Of a DNA stretch of 32,024 nt, positions 23,963-31,887 are shown in pieces. The stretch is taken from NCBI GenBank assembly GCA_022566315.1, contig JADFJC010000030.1:1-32024 (forward strand), read 5' to 3'. This DNA is from Planctomycetota bacterium. Its GTDB lineage: Bacteria; Planctomycetota; Phycisphaerae; Sedimentisphaerales; Anaerobacaceae. Every line of letters begins with the position of its first letter. The first letter of the stretch is position 1. The notes beneath the pieces are model-generated. The model saw nothing but the letters and a program-made list of their open reading frames with translations, did not search any database and had not been told where the DNA came from. The position numbers and the translations under genes were made by a program.

Positions 23963-24802
23963 ATGCGCAAGCGAAGAGGTTTCACGTTAATTGAGCTTTT
24001 GGTGGTGATTGCCATTATTGCCCTATTGATGGCCATCCTTATGCCGAGCCTGCAGAGGGTCAAAAAAATGGCGCAAGCTACGGTTTGCAGGTCGAACGTG
24101 AAACAATGGGGGCTTATCTTTCGATTGTACGCTAACGATAATGAAGGCAAATTGCCACAAAGTGTAGCCGGGGGAAATCTTAATGATCAAGAAGCTTACT
24201 GGATTGTTGCAACGCTGTCATACTACCAGGATAAGAAGATACGCCTGTGCCCGTCCACAAAAATTGTTCGTGAAATGGCGAATAGAAGTCACGGTGGAAC
24301 GTTGGCTGCCTGGGGCCCTTTTGATTCTGGCGGCTCATCTGATTGGTGGGCGGATTTTGACACAGGGAGTTATGGCATAAATGAATGGTGTTCTTGTCCG
24401 CCGCCGGGAGCCAATTCTTATTGGGGATTTCCAACAGAAAACGCCTGGAGAACAGTGGATACCAAAGGCGGAAATCGAATACCGCTGTTCATGGATTGTG
24501 TGTATGTTGATGTTTATCCACTTGAGACCAATGCACCTCTTGATTTTGAACCTCCACCGTATAGGTGGAGCAATAGCTGGGGTGATTGGGGAGTCCAGGC
24601 CATGAGGCTTGTTTGCATTGACCGGCATAGCGGGGGGATAAACAGCGTATTTCTGGATGGCTCCGTCGGCAAGATATCACTTAGGGCATTATGGACATTG
24701 AAATGGCATCGGAACTTCAACACAAGCGGCCCCTGGACCAAAGCAGGCGGTGCCGGAGTCGACGACTGGCCCCAATGGATGAGAAGATTTAAAGACGACT
24801 GA
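23963..24802 (+). CDS. Pseudopilin-like protein, tandem copy 3
   Basis: This 279-residue paralogue begins 29 bases after copy 2, with the same RKRRG / [19 protein letters not shown] signal. The late motif is RHSGGINSVFLDGSV, the closest of the three to H-X9-DG, followed by [15 protein letters not shown] and DWPQWMRRFKDD. Its middle part is longer than in the other copies (insertion around WCSCPPPGANSYWGFP and LDFEPPPYRWSNSWGDWG). It converges on the GspG-like gene. The same class and uncertainty apply as for its paralogues: prepilin processing is well supported, the role is not. Confidence 0.88.
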   Translation: MRKRRGFTLIELLVVIAIIALLMAILMPSLQRVKKMAQATVCRSNVKQWGLIFRLYANDNEGKLPQSVAGGNLNDQEAYWIVATLSYYQDKKIRLCPSTKIVREMANRSHGGTLAAWGPFDSGGSSDWWADFDTGSYGINEWCSCPPPGANSYWGFPTENAWRTVDTKGGNRIPLFMDCVYVDVYPLETNAPLDFEPPPYRWSNSWGDWGVQAMRLVCIDRHSGGINSVFLDGSVGKISLRALWTLKWHRNFNTSGPWTKAGGAGVDDWPQWMRRFKDD

Positions 24803-24856
24803 AAAAAAGTTTTACGCTCGTAGGACGAAATCCATTCGAGTGGGAACACCCCGTAT

Positions 24857-25360
24857 TTAATAATCGTAAAAGGCAGTGCCCTCGCTATCGCTGCCGGTCC
24901 AGTTAATCGCAATCTCGCCGGTTTCTTTCTTGTATAACCATCCGCTGGAGGTGCCGTCAACTGCCGCAGAAAAGGCGGTCGTTTCGGCTACATAGGTGAT
25001 ATTTGATAACTTGTTGTAGGAATTCTCGGGCAGTTTCTTAACATAAGGGCCGTATAGGTAGGGGTCGGAAGGCACGGTGGACAAAGAAGCAACGCCCGCC
25101 TCATCGGTGGTCATAATGAATTGTAACTGCAGAAGCGACTCCGGGAGGGGAGCGCCGTTTATATATCCCGGCGGGATTCCCTTATGCTGCAGCTTATACA
25201 ACTCGATTTGGTTTCGCATTATTCTGAGATTGTCTTTGGCCGATGACTCCCGAGCTTTCACAATATGACCCTGAAATGTGGGCAGAACCAGTGCAGCAAG
25301 GATGCCCAGGATGGTTACAACTAATATAACTTCGACGAGTGTAAAAGCCTTTTCTTTCAT
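24857..25360 (-). CDS. GspG-like type II secretion pseudopilin
   Basis: The 167-residue protein starts KEKA then FTLVEVILVVTILGILAALVLP, a prepilin signal with Glu at +5, and continues with FQGHIVKARESSAKDNLRIMRNQIELYKLQHKG-type helix and a loop with DPYLYGPYVKKLP, as in GspG/major pseudopilins. The ending GDGTSSGWLYKKETGEIAIN-like part is also seen in the class. I chose ATG at 25360; a TTG at 25372 has no ribosome binding site, though GGAGAG is close to the ATG. Unlike the three proteins opposite it is a small classical pseudopilin. No gspD, gspE or gspF is nearby, so the machine lies elsewhere. Confidence 0.85.
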   Translation of the reverse strand: MKEKAFTLVEVILVVTILGILAALVLPTFQGHIVKARESSAKDNLRIMRNQIELYKLQHKGIPPGYINGAPLPESLLQLQFIMTTDEAGVASLSTVPSDPYLYGPYVKKLPENSYNKLSNITYVAETTAFSAAVDGTSSGWLYKKETGEIAINWTGSDSEGTAFYDY

Positions 25361-25531
25361 CTCTCCGGCCAAAAAATATAAAATTTGGGAAATACATCTC
25401 CTATATCGGCCATTAGGAAGCGGTACTTTTGGCGGAAATAACCTGTTTAGATTGATAACGCTTCTATCTGGTGTGCTCTAAGTTGCGTTAAAAACGGAAT
25501 TCAGAGAAAGACCTTGTGGGCTTCACTAATG

Positions 25532-25567
25532 AAAAAAGGGCTGCAAGCCTAATGCCCACAGCCCTTT
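25532..25567 (-). terminator. Intrinsic terminator
   Basis: On the minus strand a perfect 9-bp stem AAAGGGCTG / CAGCCCTTT with a 15-base loop runs into TTTTTT. It lies 60 bases after the stop of the exported protein at 25627 and would end the minus-strand transcript. Confidence 0.8.
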
Positions 25568-25626
25568 AATAGCATTGTAGTTGGAGAATCTTGCAGCACC
25601 AAACTGCCGGTTACGACTGGAAAAAT

Positions 25627-26430
25627 CTATTCCTTCTTCGACTGTACGATGCGCACTGTGTCGGTCAATTCTATCCCGACTCCGTCAAAAGTCTCACCTG
25701 TCAACGTAGCCTCTGTGCTGTTCTCATTAAGATCCACCAAGTCCTGCGTCTTGAAGTGAAACAGCATATCCAGATCGCCATCTTCATCCACATCCTCCAG
25801 CGTACTACGCACCGGCGAAGCTCCTGCGAATAGCACTGTCCCGGGATCAATGGTGCCGGCATTAAAGCCGGTGATAGTGAACACTGCCACTGGCACGACT
25901 CCCTTAGACTTGAGATTTATGCTGTTTGGGTTGCCGCCAGGCTTGATATCAATCTCCACTTCAAGGGCAGAAGTTTCCACCAGAAGAATGGCTACACTGC
26001 TAATAAAACTCAGTTCAAAGGGGTCACCATTTCCATAGTAACCCGTCAATGTTCCGCCGGAATAGGAGACCTGACCAGAGATACTAAAGTCACCGTCGCC
26101 CCCAAAATCAGTACCATAGACTGTTACGACCGCATTTGGCTCACCTGGCATGACGATGATATACAGACCACCGTTACCGGAATAGATGTTCAAAACGCTG
26201 CCAGGATATACATATATGTATTGTGAAACATCGGCATAAAGATTCACTGTCGTATCAGCCCCTACCGTATCAGCCCCTACGTGCAGCCAATCTATGTCTT
26301 CCTCGACATCGTGTTCACCGCCATCATCGTAAACGACGGCCCAGCCACGCGGTGCGGCGCATAGCAAAATCGCCGGAATACACAATAAAATTGTCGAGAA
26401 TCTTACTTTAATATGATTTTTCTTTTTCAT
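25627..26430 (-). CDS. Exported protein with planctomycete-type C-terminal domain, unknown function
   Basis: The 267-residue protein has a signal peptide (ILLCIPAILLCAAPRGWA), a beta-rich first part with Tyr- and Gly-rich strands (VSQYIYVYPGSVLNIYSGNGG, VYGTDFGGDGDFS) and a second domain from about 155 on: EIDIKPGGNPNSINLKSKG, VPVAVFTITGF, DVDEDGDLDMLFHFKTQDL and EATLTGETFDGVGIE. I know that second domain as a common module at the end of secreted proteins in planctomycetes and other environmental bacteria; it has no established function. The DVDEDGDLD run may bind calcium. GAGGGGG precedes the ATG. It follows the ankyrin gene by 61 bases. A perfect 15-base tandem duplication (26251-26280) repeats the residues VGADT. 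Confidence 0.75.
   Translation of the reverse strand: MKKKNHIKVRFSTILLCIPAILLCAAPRGWAVVYDDGGEHDVEEDIDWLHVGADTVGADTTVNLYADVSQYIYVYPGSVLNIYSGNGGLYIIVMPGEPNAVVTVYGTDFGGDGDFSISGQVSYSGGTLTGYYGNGDPFELSFISSVAILLVETSALEVEIDIKPGGNPNSINLKSKGVVPVAVFTITGFNAGTIDPGTVLFAGASPVRSTLEDVDEDGDLDMLFHFKTQDLVDLNENSTEATLTGETFDGVGIELTDTVRIVQSKKE
26251..26280 (-). repeat. 15-bp perfect tandem duplication in a secreted-protein gene
   Basis: CGTATCAGCCCCTAC occurs twice in a row at 26251-26265 and 26266-26280. It keeps the frame and duplicates VGADT in the protein. Confidence 0.9.
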
Positions 26431-26491
26431 AGCTCCACCCCCTCAAAAAATAGATATTTGGGTTCCATCCACATACCAATGTTCAGTTTTG

Positions 26492-27463
26492 CTAATACAG
26501 ACCTCCGTGCTTGCGAAGTAATTCGACGACATCCTTGCAAACTCCATCCTTATAGACCCGAATGGACGCCCAGTACAAAGGAGTACGCGACAATAAATCT
26601 CTTGCATTCAAGTCTGCTCCCTGGGCAAGTAAAAGCTCAACGACGTCCTTGTGGTCATGTTGAGCCGCATAATGGAGAGGAGTACGACCTGGACTTTTAT
26701 CTTTTGCATTAACATTTGCCCCCCCGGCAAGCAGAACCTCGACCACATCGGCGTGACCGACTCTGGCTGCAAGGTGCAAAGGAGTTCGCTGCATTGGATT
26801 TTCTGCATCCACATCCGCTCCACCGGCAAGCAGAGCCTCGACCACATCCACGTGACCAACTCTGGCTGCAAGGTGCAAAGGAGTTCGCTGCATTTGATTT
26901 TCTGCATTCACATCCGCTCCGCCGGCAAGAAGAACCTCGACCACATCCACGTAGCCAACTTTGGATGCAAGGTGCAAAGGAGTTTGCTGCTTTGGATTTT
27001 CTGCATTCACATCCGCTCCACCGGCAAGAAGAACCACGACTACATCCTTGTAGCCGACTTTGGCTGTATGGTGCAGAGGAGTTTGGCCCATCACATCTGT
27101 TGCATTTACATTGGCTCCACTGGCAATGAGACGCTCAGCAATCTCTGCATAGCCATGCTGGACCGCGTAGTGAAGGGGAGTAAAGCCGAGTTTGTCTTGG
27201 ACGTTTACATCCACGCCGCTGTCAATTAGAAGCAAAACCATGTGCTTCTGTTCCTCCCGGAGTGCCTCGAATAGAAGAGCCTGGCCACCTTCTTCTGAAT
27301 CCACCAGGGTAGGCTCATCTGCTAACAAGGCTTCAGCCTGTACAAGATCTCCCGACCTCACCGCTTGCTGAAATTCCGCGATAGAATTTCCACATCCGGT
27401 GAGTATTAAACTTGTTGCAAATACAACCATCACATCGATAACCATTCTTCTTTTATTAGCCAT
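26492..27463 (-). CDS. Ankyrin-repeat lipoprotein
   Basis: The 323-residue protein has a lipoprotein signal (FATSLILTGC, Cys about 24) and then eight to nine ankyrin repeats with canonical TPLHxAxxxGxxDVVxxLLxxGADVNA units. Repeats in the middle (26740-27070) are nearly identical to each other at DNA level with a 99-base period, so they were duplicated recently. The last unit (RTPLYWASIRVYKDGVCKDVVELL) has a small insertion. An AAGGGGG lies eight bases before the ATG. The scaffold would bind proteins in the periplasm or at the outer membrane; the partner is unknown. Confidence 0.9.
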   Translation of the reverse strand: MANKRRMVIDVMVVFATSLILTGCGNSIAEFQQAVRSGDLVQAEALLADEPTLVDSEEGGQALLFEALREEQKHMVLLLIDSGVDVNVQDKLGFTPLHYAVQHGYAEIAERLIASGANVNATDVMGQTPLHHTAKVGYKDVVVVLLAGGADVNAENPKQQTPLHLASKVGYVDVVEVLLAGGADVNAENQMQRTPLHLAARVGHVDVVEALLAGGADVDAENPMQRTPLHLAARVGHADVVEVLLAGGANVNAKDKSPGRTPLHYAAQHDHKDVVELLLAQGADLNARDLLSRTPLYWASIRVYKDGVCKDVVELLRKHGGLY

Positions 27464-27549
27464 GATAAGCCCCCTTTATTAATAAGAAAAATTGATTTTG
27501 ATTGGCAAGTCGCACAGCGCGCCTCGCTTTCTAACAATTACCTGCATTG

Positions 27550-27630
27550 TCATCTGACCGCTATTAGCACTATTGCAATGGTTCCTATCACTAAAATAAT
27601 CAACCCGATTATTAGTTCTGTCCGAATCAT
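27550..27630 (-). CDS. Possible 26-residue single-span membrane peptide
   Basis: The ATG at 27630 has AGGGG six bases upstream. The frame encodes a charged start (MIRTE) followed by an unbroken hydrophobic helix of about 19 residues (LIIGLIILVIGTIAIVLIA) and a final VR. That layout, positive-inside short ends around one span, is typical of small membrane proteins. It is too short for certainty and I know no family. Confidence 0.4.
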   Translation of the reverse strand: MIRTELIIGLIILVIGTIAIVLIAVR

Positions 27631-27782
27631 GCCTGCCCCTGATTAAAATATAAGAAATGAATTGAGGGATACAAACTCACCAGAATAATAAATCATAGAA
27701 ATTGGCCTTAGAGTTCGCTTAGAATGTCGTTTGTATAGCACAACTGCTCTTACTCTGAGAAGTACTCGCTACGTAGCACAAA

Positions 27783-27838
27783 CCGACCGTTAGGGAGGGG
27801 TAATTGTCAGAGCTCCGACCGTTAGGGAGGGGTAATTG
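27783..27838 (-). repeat. 24-bp perfect direct repeat after rtcB
   Basis: The same 24 bases, beginning CCGACCGTTAGG and ending GGGTAATTG, occur at 27783-27806 and 27815-27838 (period 32), ending six bases before the rtcB stop codon. Possibly a dispersed intergenic repeat. Confidence 0.85.
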
Positions 27839-27844
27839 CCATTC

Positions 27845-29287
27845 TTAGCCCTTTAAGACAGCTAATGGAACCATTCGAGCAACGGTTTTGGCCCAGCCGC
27901 ATTCGACGACAATTCGGACGACCTCATCGATATCTTTGTAGGCGTCCGGAGCTTCCTCTTTTATTTTGCCTTTATTGCCGGTAATGAGTTTTATGCCTTC
28001 CATACTGCGTTTGAACTGCTCATCGCTAATCAAAGCCGGCGTAATAATTCTGCCTTTACGGACCTTTCCACGAGCGGCAGTGCGACTCATCACTCTGCCT
28101 GCACCGTGGTTGACCGAGTTCAAAGACTCCTCGGAATCACCCGTTCCGACAAGCAGAAAACTCGCAGTGCCCATTGAGCCGGGCGTTATTATAGGCTGGC
28201 CTGTCCGGGCGAAAATACTTGCAGCCATCTGCTTCGGACCAAAGGCACGCGTGGCACCTTTGCGATGGACCCAAAGCCGGACGCCGCTATGGATTTCGAG
28301 CTTTGCCATATTGTGAGCGACATCGTAAACGAGCGTCAGCGGCGTCGGGCCGAACATCCTGTTAAAACAGCGTCTTACAAGCAGAGCCATAATGTGGCGA
28401 TTGGTAAATGCAAAGTTGGCGGCGGCAGCCATCGCCAGGATATAGTTTTTACCGGCACTGCTCTCAGTCCGCAGATATGAGAGCATTTTTCTGCGGTCGG
28501 CATTCTCCGGCATCCGGTCGGCGATATTCATATATTCATCAGCGATTTCATAACCGAATCGACGCGACCCGGAATGTATCATTACAACAAGCTGGTTTTT
28601 GAAAAGGCCGAAAGTCTTTGCCAAATCAGGTTCAAAAACTTCCTGCACGTACTGGATTTCAATAAAGTGGTTTCCCCCTCCGAGTGTGCCAAGCTGATTG
28701 CTCCCTTTTTGTATTGCGTTTCTTGGCACCGCGGCCGGATCAGACGGGAGGCAACCATTTTCCTCGATTCTTTCGAGATCATCTGCGAACTGGTCCGGGT
28801 CAAAGGCCTCCCACGCACGGTGACCGCTTCTTTGTGCAAGGGCCGGTACAGCGGCAACACCTTTATTGATAACAGCTTCGATTCCGGTTTTGTTTAACTG
28901 CAAATTTTCCCTGCCCTCGCCGAGCGGAATGTCACGGGCTATATCGACGGCGATTTTGTCCGTATCAATATCACCTTTGGAAAAGGGTGTGCGCAGCAGC
29001 CGCATCCCGCAATTTATGTCATACCCGACGGCAGGAGGCATAATTGCGCCGTCCAGTCCCAATACGGCCCCGATAGGTATGCCGAAGCCAACATGGATAT
29101 CAGCCGTGGCCAAAACCTTTTTAGCCGGCGGAAGTGAAGCTGCATCACAAAGTTGACGGATAGCATCAGGTTCGAGCTTGATGGCTTCCGAGGCAAAAAT
29201 CGTTGCGTCGGTAACCATCTGCCCGCTGCGTTTCATACGCAGCCGATATGGGTCGATGCGAACAAGTTGTGACAATGACTCGCTCAT
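27845..29287 (-). CDS. rtcB: RNA-splicing ligase RtcB
   Basis: RtcB joins RNA 2',3'-cyclic phosphate or 3'-phosphate ends to 5'-OH ends with GTP and Mn2+, in RNA repair. The 480 residues contain ADIHVGFGIPIGAV, VGYDINCGM (Asp and Cys metal ligands), LGGGNHFIEI, MIHSGSRRFGYE, VYDVAHNMAKLE and SVNHGAGRVMSR with the guanylylated His of HGAGR. All are intact. I chose ATG at 29287, with GAGGTG upstream, over a further 44 residues up to 29419 that are unlike the family. No rtcA, archease or RtcR is nearby, so its usual partner genes are absent in this window. Confidence 0.96.
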   Translation of the reverse strand: MSESLSQLVRIDPYRLRMKRSGQMVTDATIFASEAIKLEPDAIRQLCDAASLPPAKKVLATADIHVGFGIPIGAVLGLDGAIMPPAVGYDINCGMRLLRTPFSKGDIDTDKIAVDIARDIPLGEGRENLQLNKTGIEAVINKGVAAVPALAQRSGHRAWEAFDPDQFADDLERIEENGCLPSDPAAVPRNAIQKGSNQLGTLGGGNHFIEIQYVQEVFEPDLAKTFGLFKNQLVVMIHSGSRRFGYEIADEYMNIADRMPENADRRKMLSYLRTESSAGKNYILAMAAAANFAFTNRHIMALLVRRCFNRMFGPTPLTLVYDVAHNMAKLEIHSGVRLWVHRKGATRAFGPKQMAASIFARTGQPIITPGSMGTASFLLVGTGDSEESLNSVNHGAGRVMSRTAARGKVRKGRIITPALISDEQFKRSMEGIKLITGNKGKIKEEAPDAYKDIDEVVRIVVECGWAKTVARMVPLAVLKG

Positions 29288-30247
29288 TCTCGCACCTCGT
29301 CTCTCACCGGTTGAAAAACAAACTGTCGCCCTGTTATATCCGGATTCATTAGTTAAGGGAAAATCAATTATACCATCGGCATTTTTTTCTACAAAAAAAC
29401 CTTTAACTACCTGCTTCAATTGTCGTTAACAGACGGATTTTAACGATATTACACCAATTTTACCAGCTTTTGCAGAAAAAGCTAATAAGGAAAAAGGCAA
29501 CCGGCCAAAGGACATATTTTTGGGTGTGGCTAATTTTTCTGGCAACACGGGGTGGCTTGCCCCGTTAGAGTGACTTATACTCTAATGAGGTCATTAGGAG
29601 CAAATACTTACGTGCCTATAAGGCACTAAAGCAAGCGCAATACTGTTTAGCCCCCCAACCCCATGATCTTACCTGCCTATAAAGCAGCGTTGGGGGGGCA
29701 CCCAACATAACCACACAACGGACATAATACCTGTCCCCTAATATATCGCGCACCTTCTCTTCGACATTGGACATTCAGATTGGATACCAGTCCTGAGCAT
29801 GGTCGAAGAGAGATAATCTTCTGAGTTTACCCTGAGCGCAGGGAGTTTACCCTGAGTGTAATCGAAGGGAAGGGATATTCTTTTTTTATAACTTTAGTCC
29901 TCAGCAAAAGGGAACAACAATTGTTTACCTTTTGGGGGCAATGTAGGTAAGAAAAAAGGGGTAAAAAATTGGCATAAATTCGGAAAAATCACGCTTTTTT
30001 AGCAAAAATGAGCAAAAATTCAGCACTTTTTCAAAATTAACATTTTGTTAGTTTAGGTGATATAGGGGATTTTAGTTGTCCTCGACGAATAGACTGTGGA
30101 TTCTTTAAGAACACTATTTGACACGGCTAATTAACTTTTTCGCGCTTAAAAATAGGTAACCATCCCTAGCTTTCCATCTTTCCAACTTTATCATCTAATT
30201 GATGCTTTTTGTCGATGTGGCTGTCTGATCGGGACACCCAATGTCGT
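29288..30247. other. Long intergenic region with hairpin cluster, no gene
   Basis: This 960-base stretch between rtcB and the next minus gene has no credible ORF. At 29541-29700 it holds several short palindromes (listed separately). At about 29790-29870 it holds two copies of GAGTTTACCCTGAG and a TCGAAGGG end, the same kind of element as at 11888 and 21711. From 29880 to 30060 it is AT-rich with A and T runs and AGCAAAAATGAGCAAAAAT. The rest shows nothing I recognise. Confidence 0.6.
29547..29699. repeat. Cluster of small palindromes (REP-like)
   Basis: Hairpins in order: ACGGGG/CCCCGT (29547-29565), CTAATGA/TCATTAG (29582-29597), GTGCCT/AGGCAC (29612-29626), and an outer GCCCCCCAAC (29650-29659) / GTTGGGGGGGC (29689-29699) enclosing CTGC/GCAG (29673-29687). 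The GTGC and CTGC hairpins share CTTACNTGCCTATAA but differ in compensating positions of the stem. Confidence 0.7.
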
Positions 30248-31021
30248 TCAGAACCAGTCTTTAGGAAGTCCTACCGGTCTACCTTTACCACCATAGAACT
30301 TCTTAATTGCGAATGCAAAGCTCTCACCATTAGTCCACCAGTAAGTGTGCCCCCAGTATTGGTTTCTATATTCCGGTTTCTTTAAGGTATCGCGAGGCTT
30401 ACCATGCGAACCGCTTGGGAAGGCATCAACTGGTTGAGATAATGTATTTTCTTTGATCTCTGTGGATTTAGTAAAGAACGAGTCGATAACCTCAGAAGGA
30501 GCAAAGATTCTCGGTTTTGTTGGCTTAATAGTTATTGCAATCTCTGGGTTTATCTGAACAATCTGAATATAGTATCCCTTCATCTCGTACCTTACACAAA
30601 TCCTATCATAATCATTAGCATCTGAGGAATCAAGCGCGATCAACTTACTGTGGATGTCATCCGGTATCCAACTGTCCTTAAGGATTGCCCTAATCCATTT
30701 TTCTGCCATGCGTTTTGCCTCAGTTACCGACACCTTCTTTATGGTAATCCAATTAGGGATCACTAGCCTCCTTTTTGCGGCTGATAGTGGTTCGTCCGAA
30801 TCCCGGAAAGACTTAGACATTTTTTCGGCTGACGGCCAAGTAAAATATGCAGCCCTTTTGTCAATGTTGGGAAATTTCTTCAACGTTTCAGTTTTGAATA
30901 ATTCTACTTCTGCTGGTATTTCTTTTGACTTTTTGTTAATCGTCTTTCCTTCACATGAGACAGAGGTTGGCAGAGCCGAAATTAGAACAACTAATGTAAC
31001 AAACCTTATTAGGTTTCTCAT
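30248..31021 (-). CDS. Unknown exported protein A
   Basis: I do not recognise this 257-residue protein. The ATG at 31021 (with GAAGGAT seven bases upstream) starts a signal peptide (FVTLVVLISALPTSVSC), possibly a lipoprotein, as a Cys follows at about 22. The rest is soluble, rich in Lys and Trp, with AEKWIRAILKDSWIPDDIHSK, YYIQIVQINPEIAITIKP and YWGHTYWWTNGESFAFAIKKF. A start at 31054 is in frame but has no ribosome binding site. It follows a similarly built protein at 31105-31887 on the same strand by 83 bases, probably in one operon. Confidence 0.7.
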   Translation of the reverse strand: MRNLIRFVTLVVLISALPTSVSCEGKTINKKSKEIPAEVELFKTETLKKFPNIDKRAAYFTWPSAEKMSKSFRDSDEPLSAAKRRLVIPNWITIKKVSVTEAKRMAEKWIRAILKDSWIPDDIHSKLIALDSSDANDYDRICVRYEMKGYYIQIVQINPEIAITIKPTKPRIFAPSEVIDSFFTKSTEIKENTLSQPVDAFPSGSHGKPRDTLKKPEYRNQYWGHTYWWTNGESFAFAIKKFYGGKGRPVGLPKDWF

Positions 31022-31104
31022 AATAGATCCTTCGTATAAACAATATTTTATCAAATTCTACATCTCTTTCTAACATTTTTCTATATCTACGCAGGCAACA
31101 ACAT

Positions 31105-31887
31105 TTACTCTAACTTAAAAAATATACCGTCAAGGTTTGCCCAATAGTTCTCCCATTTGACCGTTGTGGTGCTGATACAAATTTTACCACGAGTAATCCA
31201 AAATGGAATATAGTTCCACCATGTTCGCATATTCTGACCATCCGGAGACGCTGGTTTTGTCTCATCATATCCGGTATCCCTGAGCTTACCGTAGCACACG
31301 AGAATTTTGCTAGCTCCCTTCCCCACCTCCTCGAAGTGCTTTTCTACAGTAATCCTCTGAGCTTTTTCTTCAGGGTAGTTTAGCAGTTTTGTTACAGCCT
31401 TGATAATCTTAACATCGGTCATCTTTGCTATTTCCTCAGAAAAATACTGTTCTGATATAGCAGTGATCACCAATCCTACTCCATTCGCCTTAAACTGTAT
31501 GATGGTATTTTGCTTCGAATTTTGAAATCGCCCAACGACAAAATCTCTGCACGCGTGCAGTCTTCGGATACCATACCATTGGTTCTGCTTAATCTCATAA
31601 GGCAGGAAATCTTTCTTCAATACACGAGGCAACCATATTTTCAACTTATTTATGTACCTCTTTGGTAGCCTGTCACCTTCGATGGCTCCCTCAAACTTAT
31701 CCTCTCGCGGCCATATACCCCATGCATATACAGGAAGCCGTTTATGCAGCGCCAACTCAATTGCAGCTGTCTCAGCTGGACCATGTGGTTCGTACGTTTC
31801 CTTTTTGCTCTCTGCCATGAGTTGTAAAGTCAACAGAAATAGTAAGATAGCAACACCTATACTTATGATTCTCTTTATGGCTTTCAT
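31105..31887 (-). CDS. Unknown exported protein B
   Basis: I do not recognise this 260-residue protein. AAGGAG lies nine bases before its ATG, followed by a signal peptide (IGVAILLFLLTLQLMAES). It shares a loose plan with protein A: a helix then basic residues before LPYEI or IPDDI (LPRVLKKDFLPYEIKQNQW), a strand with NTIIQFKANGVGLVITAI, and a Trp-rich end (MRTWWNYIPFWITRGKICI). Relatedness is suggested only by eye. Upstream, 31888 to the window end holds nothing I recognise, and the operon may begin here. Confidence 0.7.
   Translation of the reverse strand: MKAIKRIISIGVAILLFLLTLQLMAESKKETYEPHGPAETAAIELALHKRLPVYAWGIWPREDKFEGAIEGDRLPKRYINKLKIWLPRVLKKDFLPYEIKQNQWYGIRRLHACRDFVVGRFQNSKQNTIIQFKANGVGLVITAISEQYFSEEIAKMTDVKIIKAVTKLLNYPEEKAQRITVEKHFEEVGKGASKILVCYGKLRDTGYDETKPASPDGQNMRTWWNYIPFWITRGKICISTTTVKWENYWANLDGIFFKLE

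Larger units (their letters stand above)
27464..27844. other. Intergenic region with tiny ORF and direct repeat
   Basis: Between the ankyrin gene and rtcB (both minus) lie a 26-codon hydrophobic ORF (27550-27630) and a 24-bp direct repeat directly after the rtcB stop (27783-27838). I see no other gene or terminator. Confidence 0.6.

Noticed and set aside
25373..25531. Possible further pseudopilin gene upstream of the GspG-like gene
   Set aside because: The stretch shows no prepilin signal and no open frame of use; only the terminator further on is supported.
26651..27229. 192-residue and 137-residue open frames opposite the ankyrin gene
   Set aside because: They mirror the 99-base ankyrin repeats, and their periodic sequence is a shadow of the minus-strand gene.
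29440..30240. tRNA or structured RNA gene in the long gap
   Set aside because: Searched by eye for a TTCGA T-loop with a matching acceptor stem and found none; the palindromes are too short and look repeat-like.
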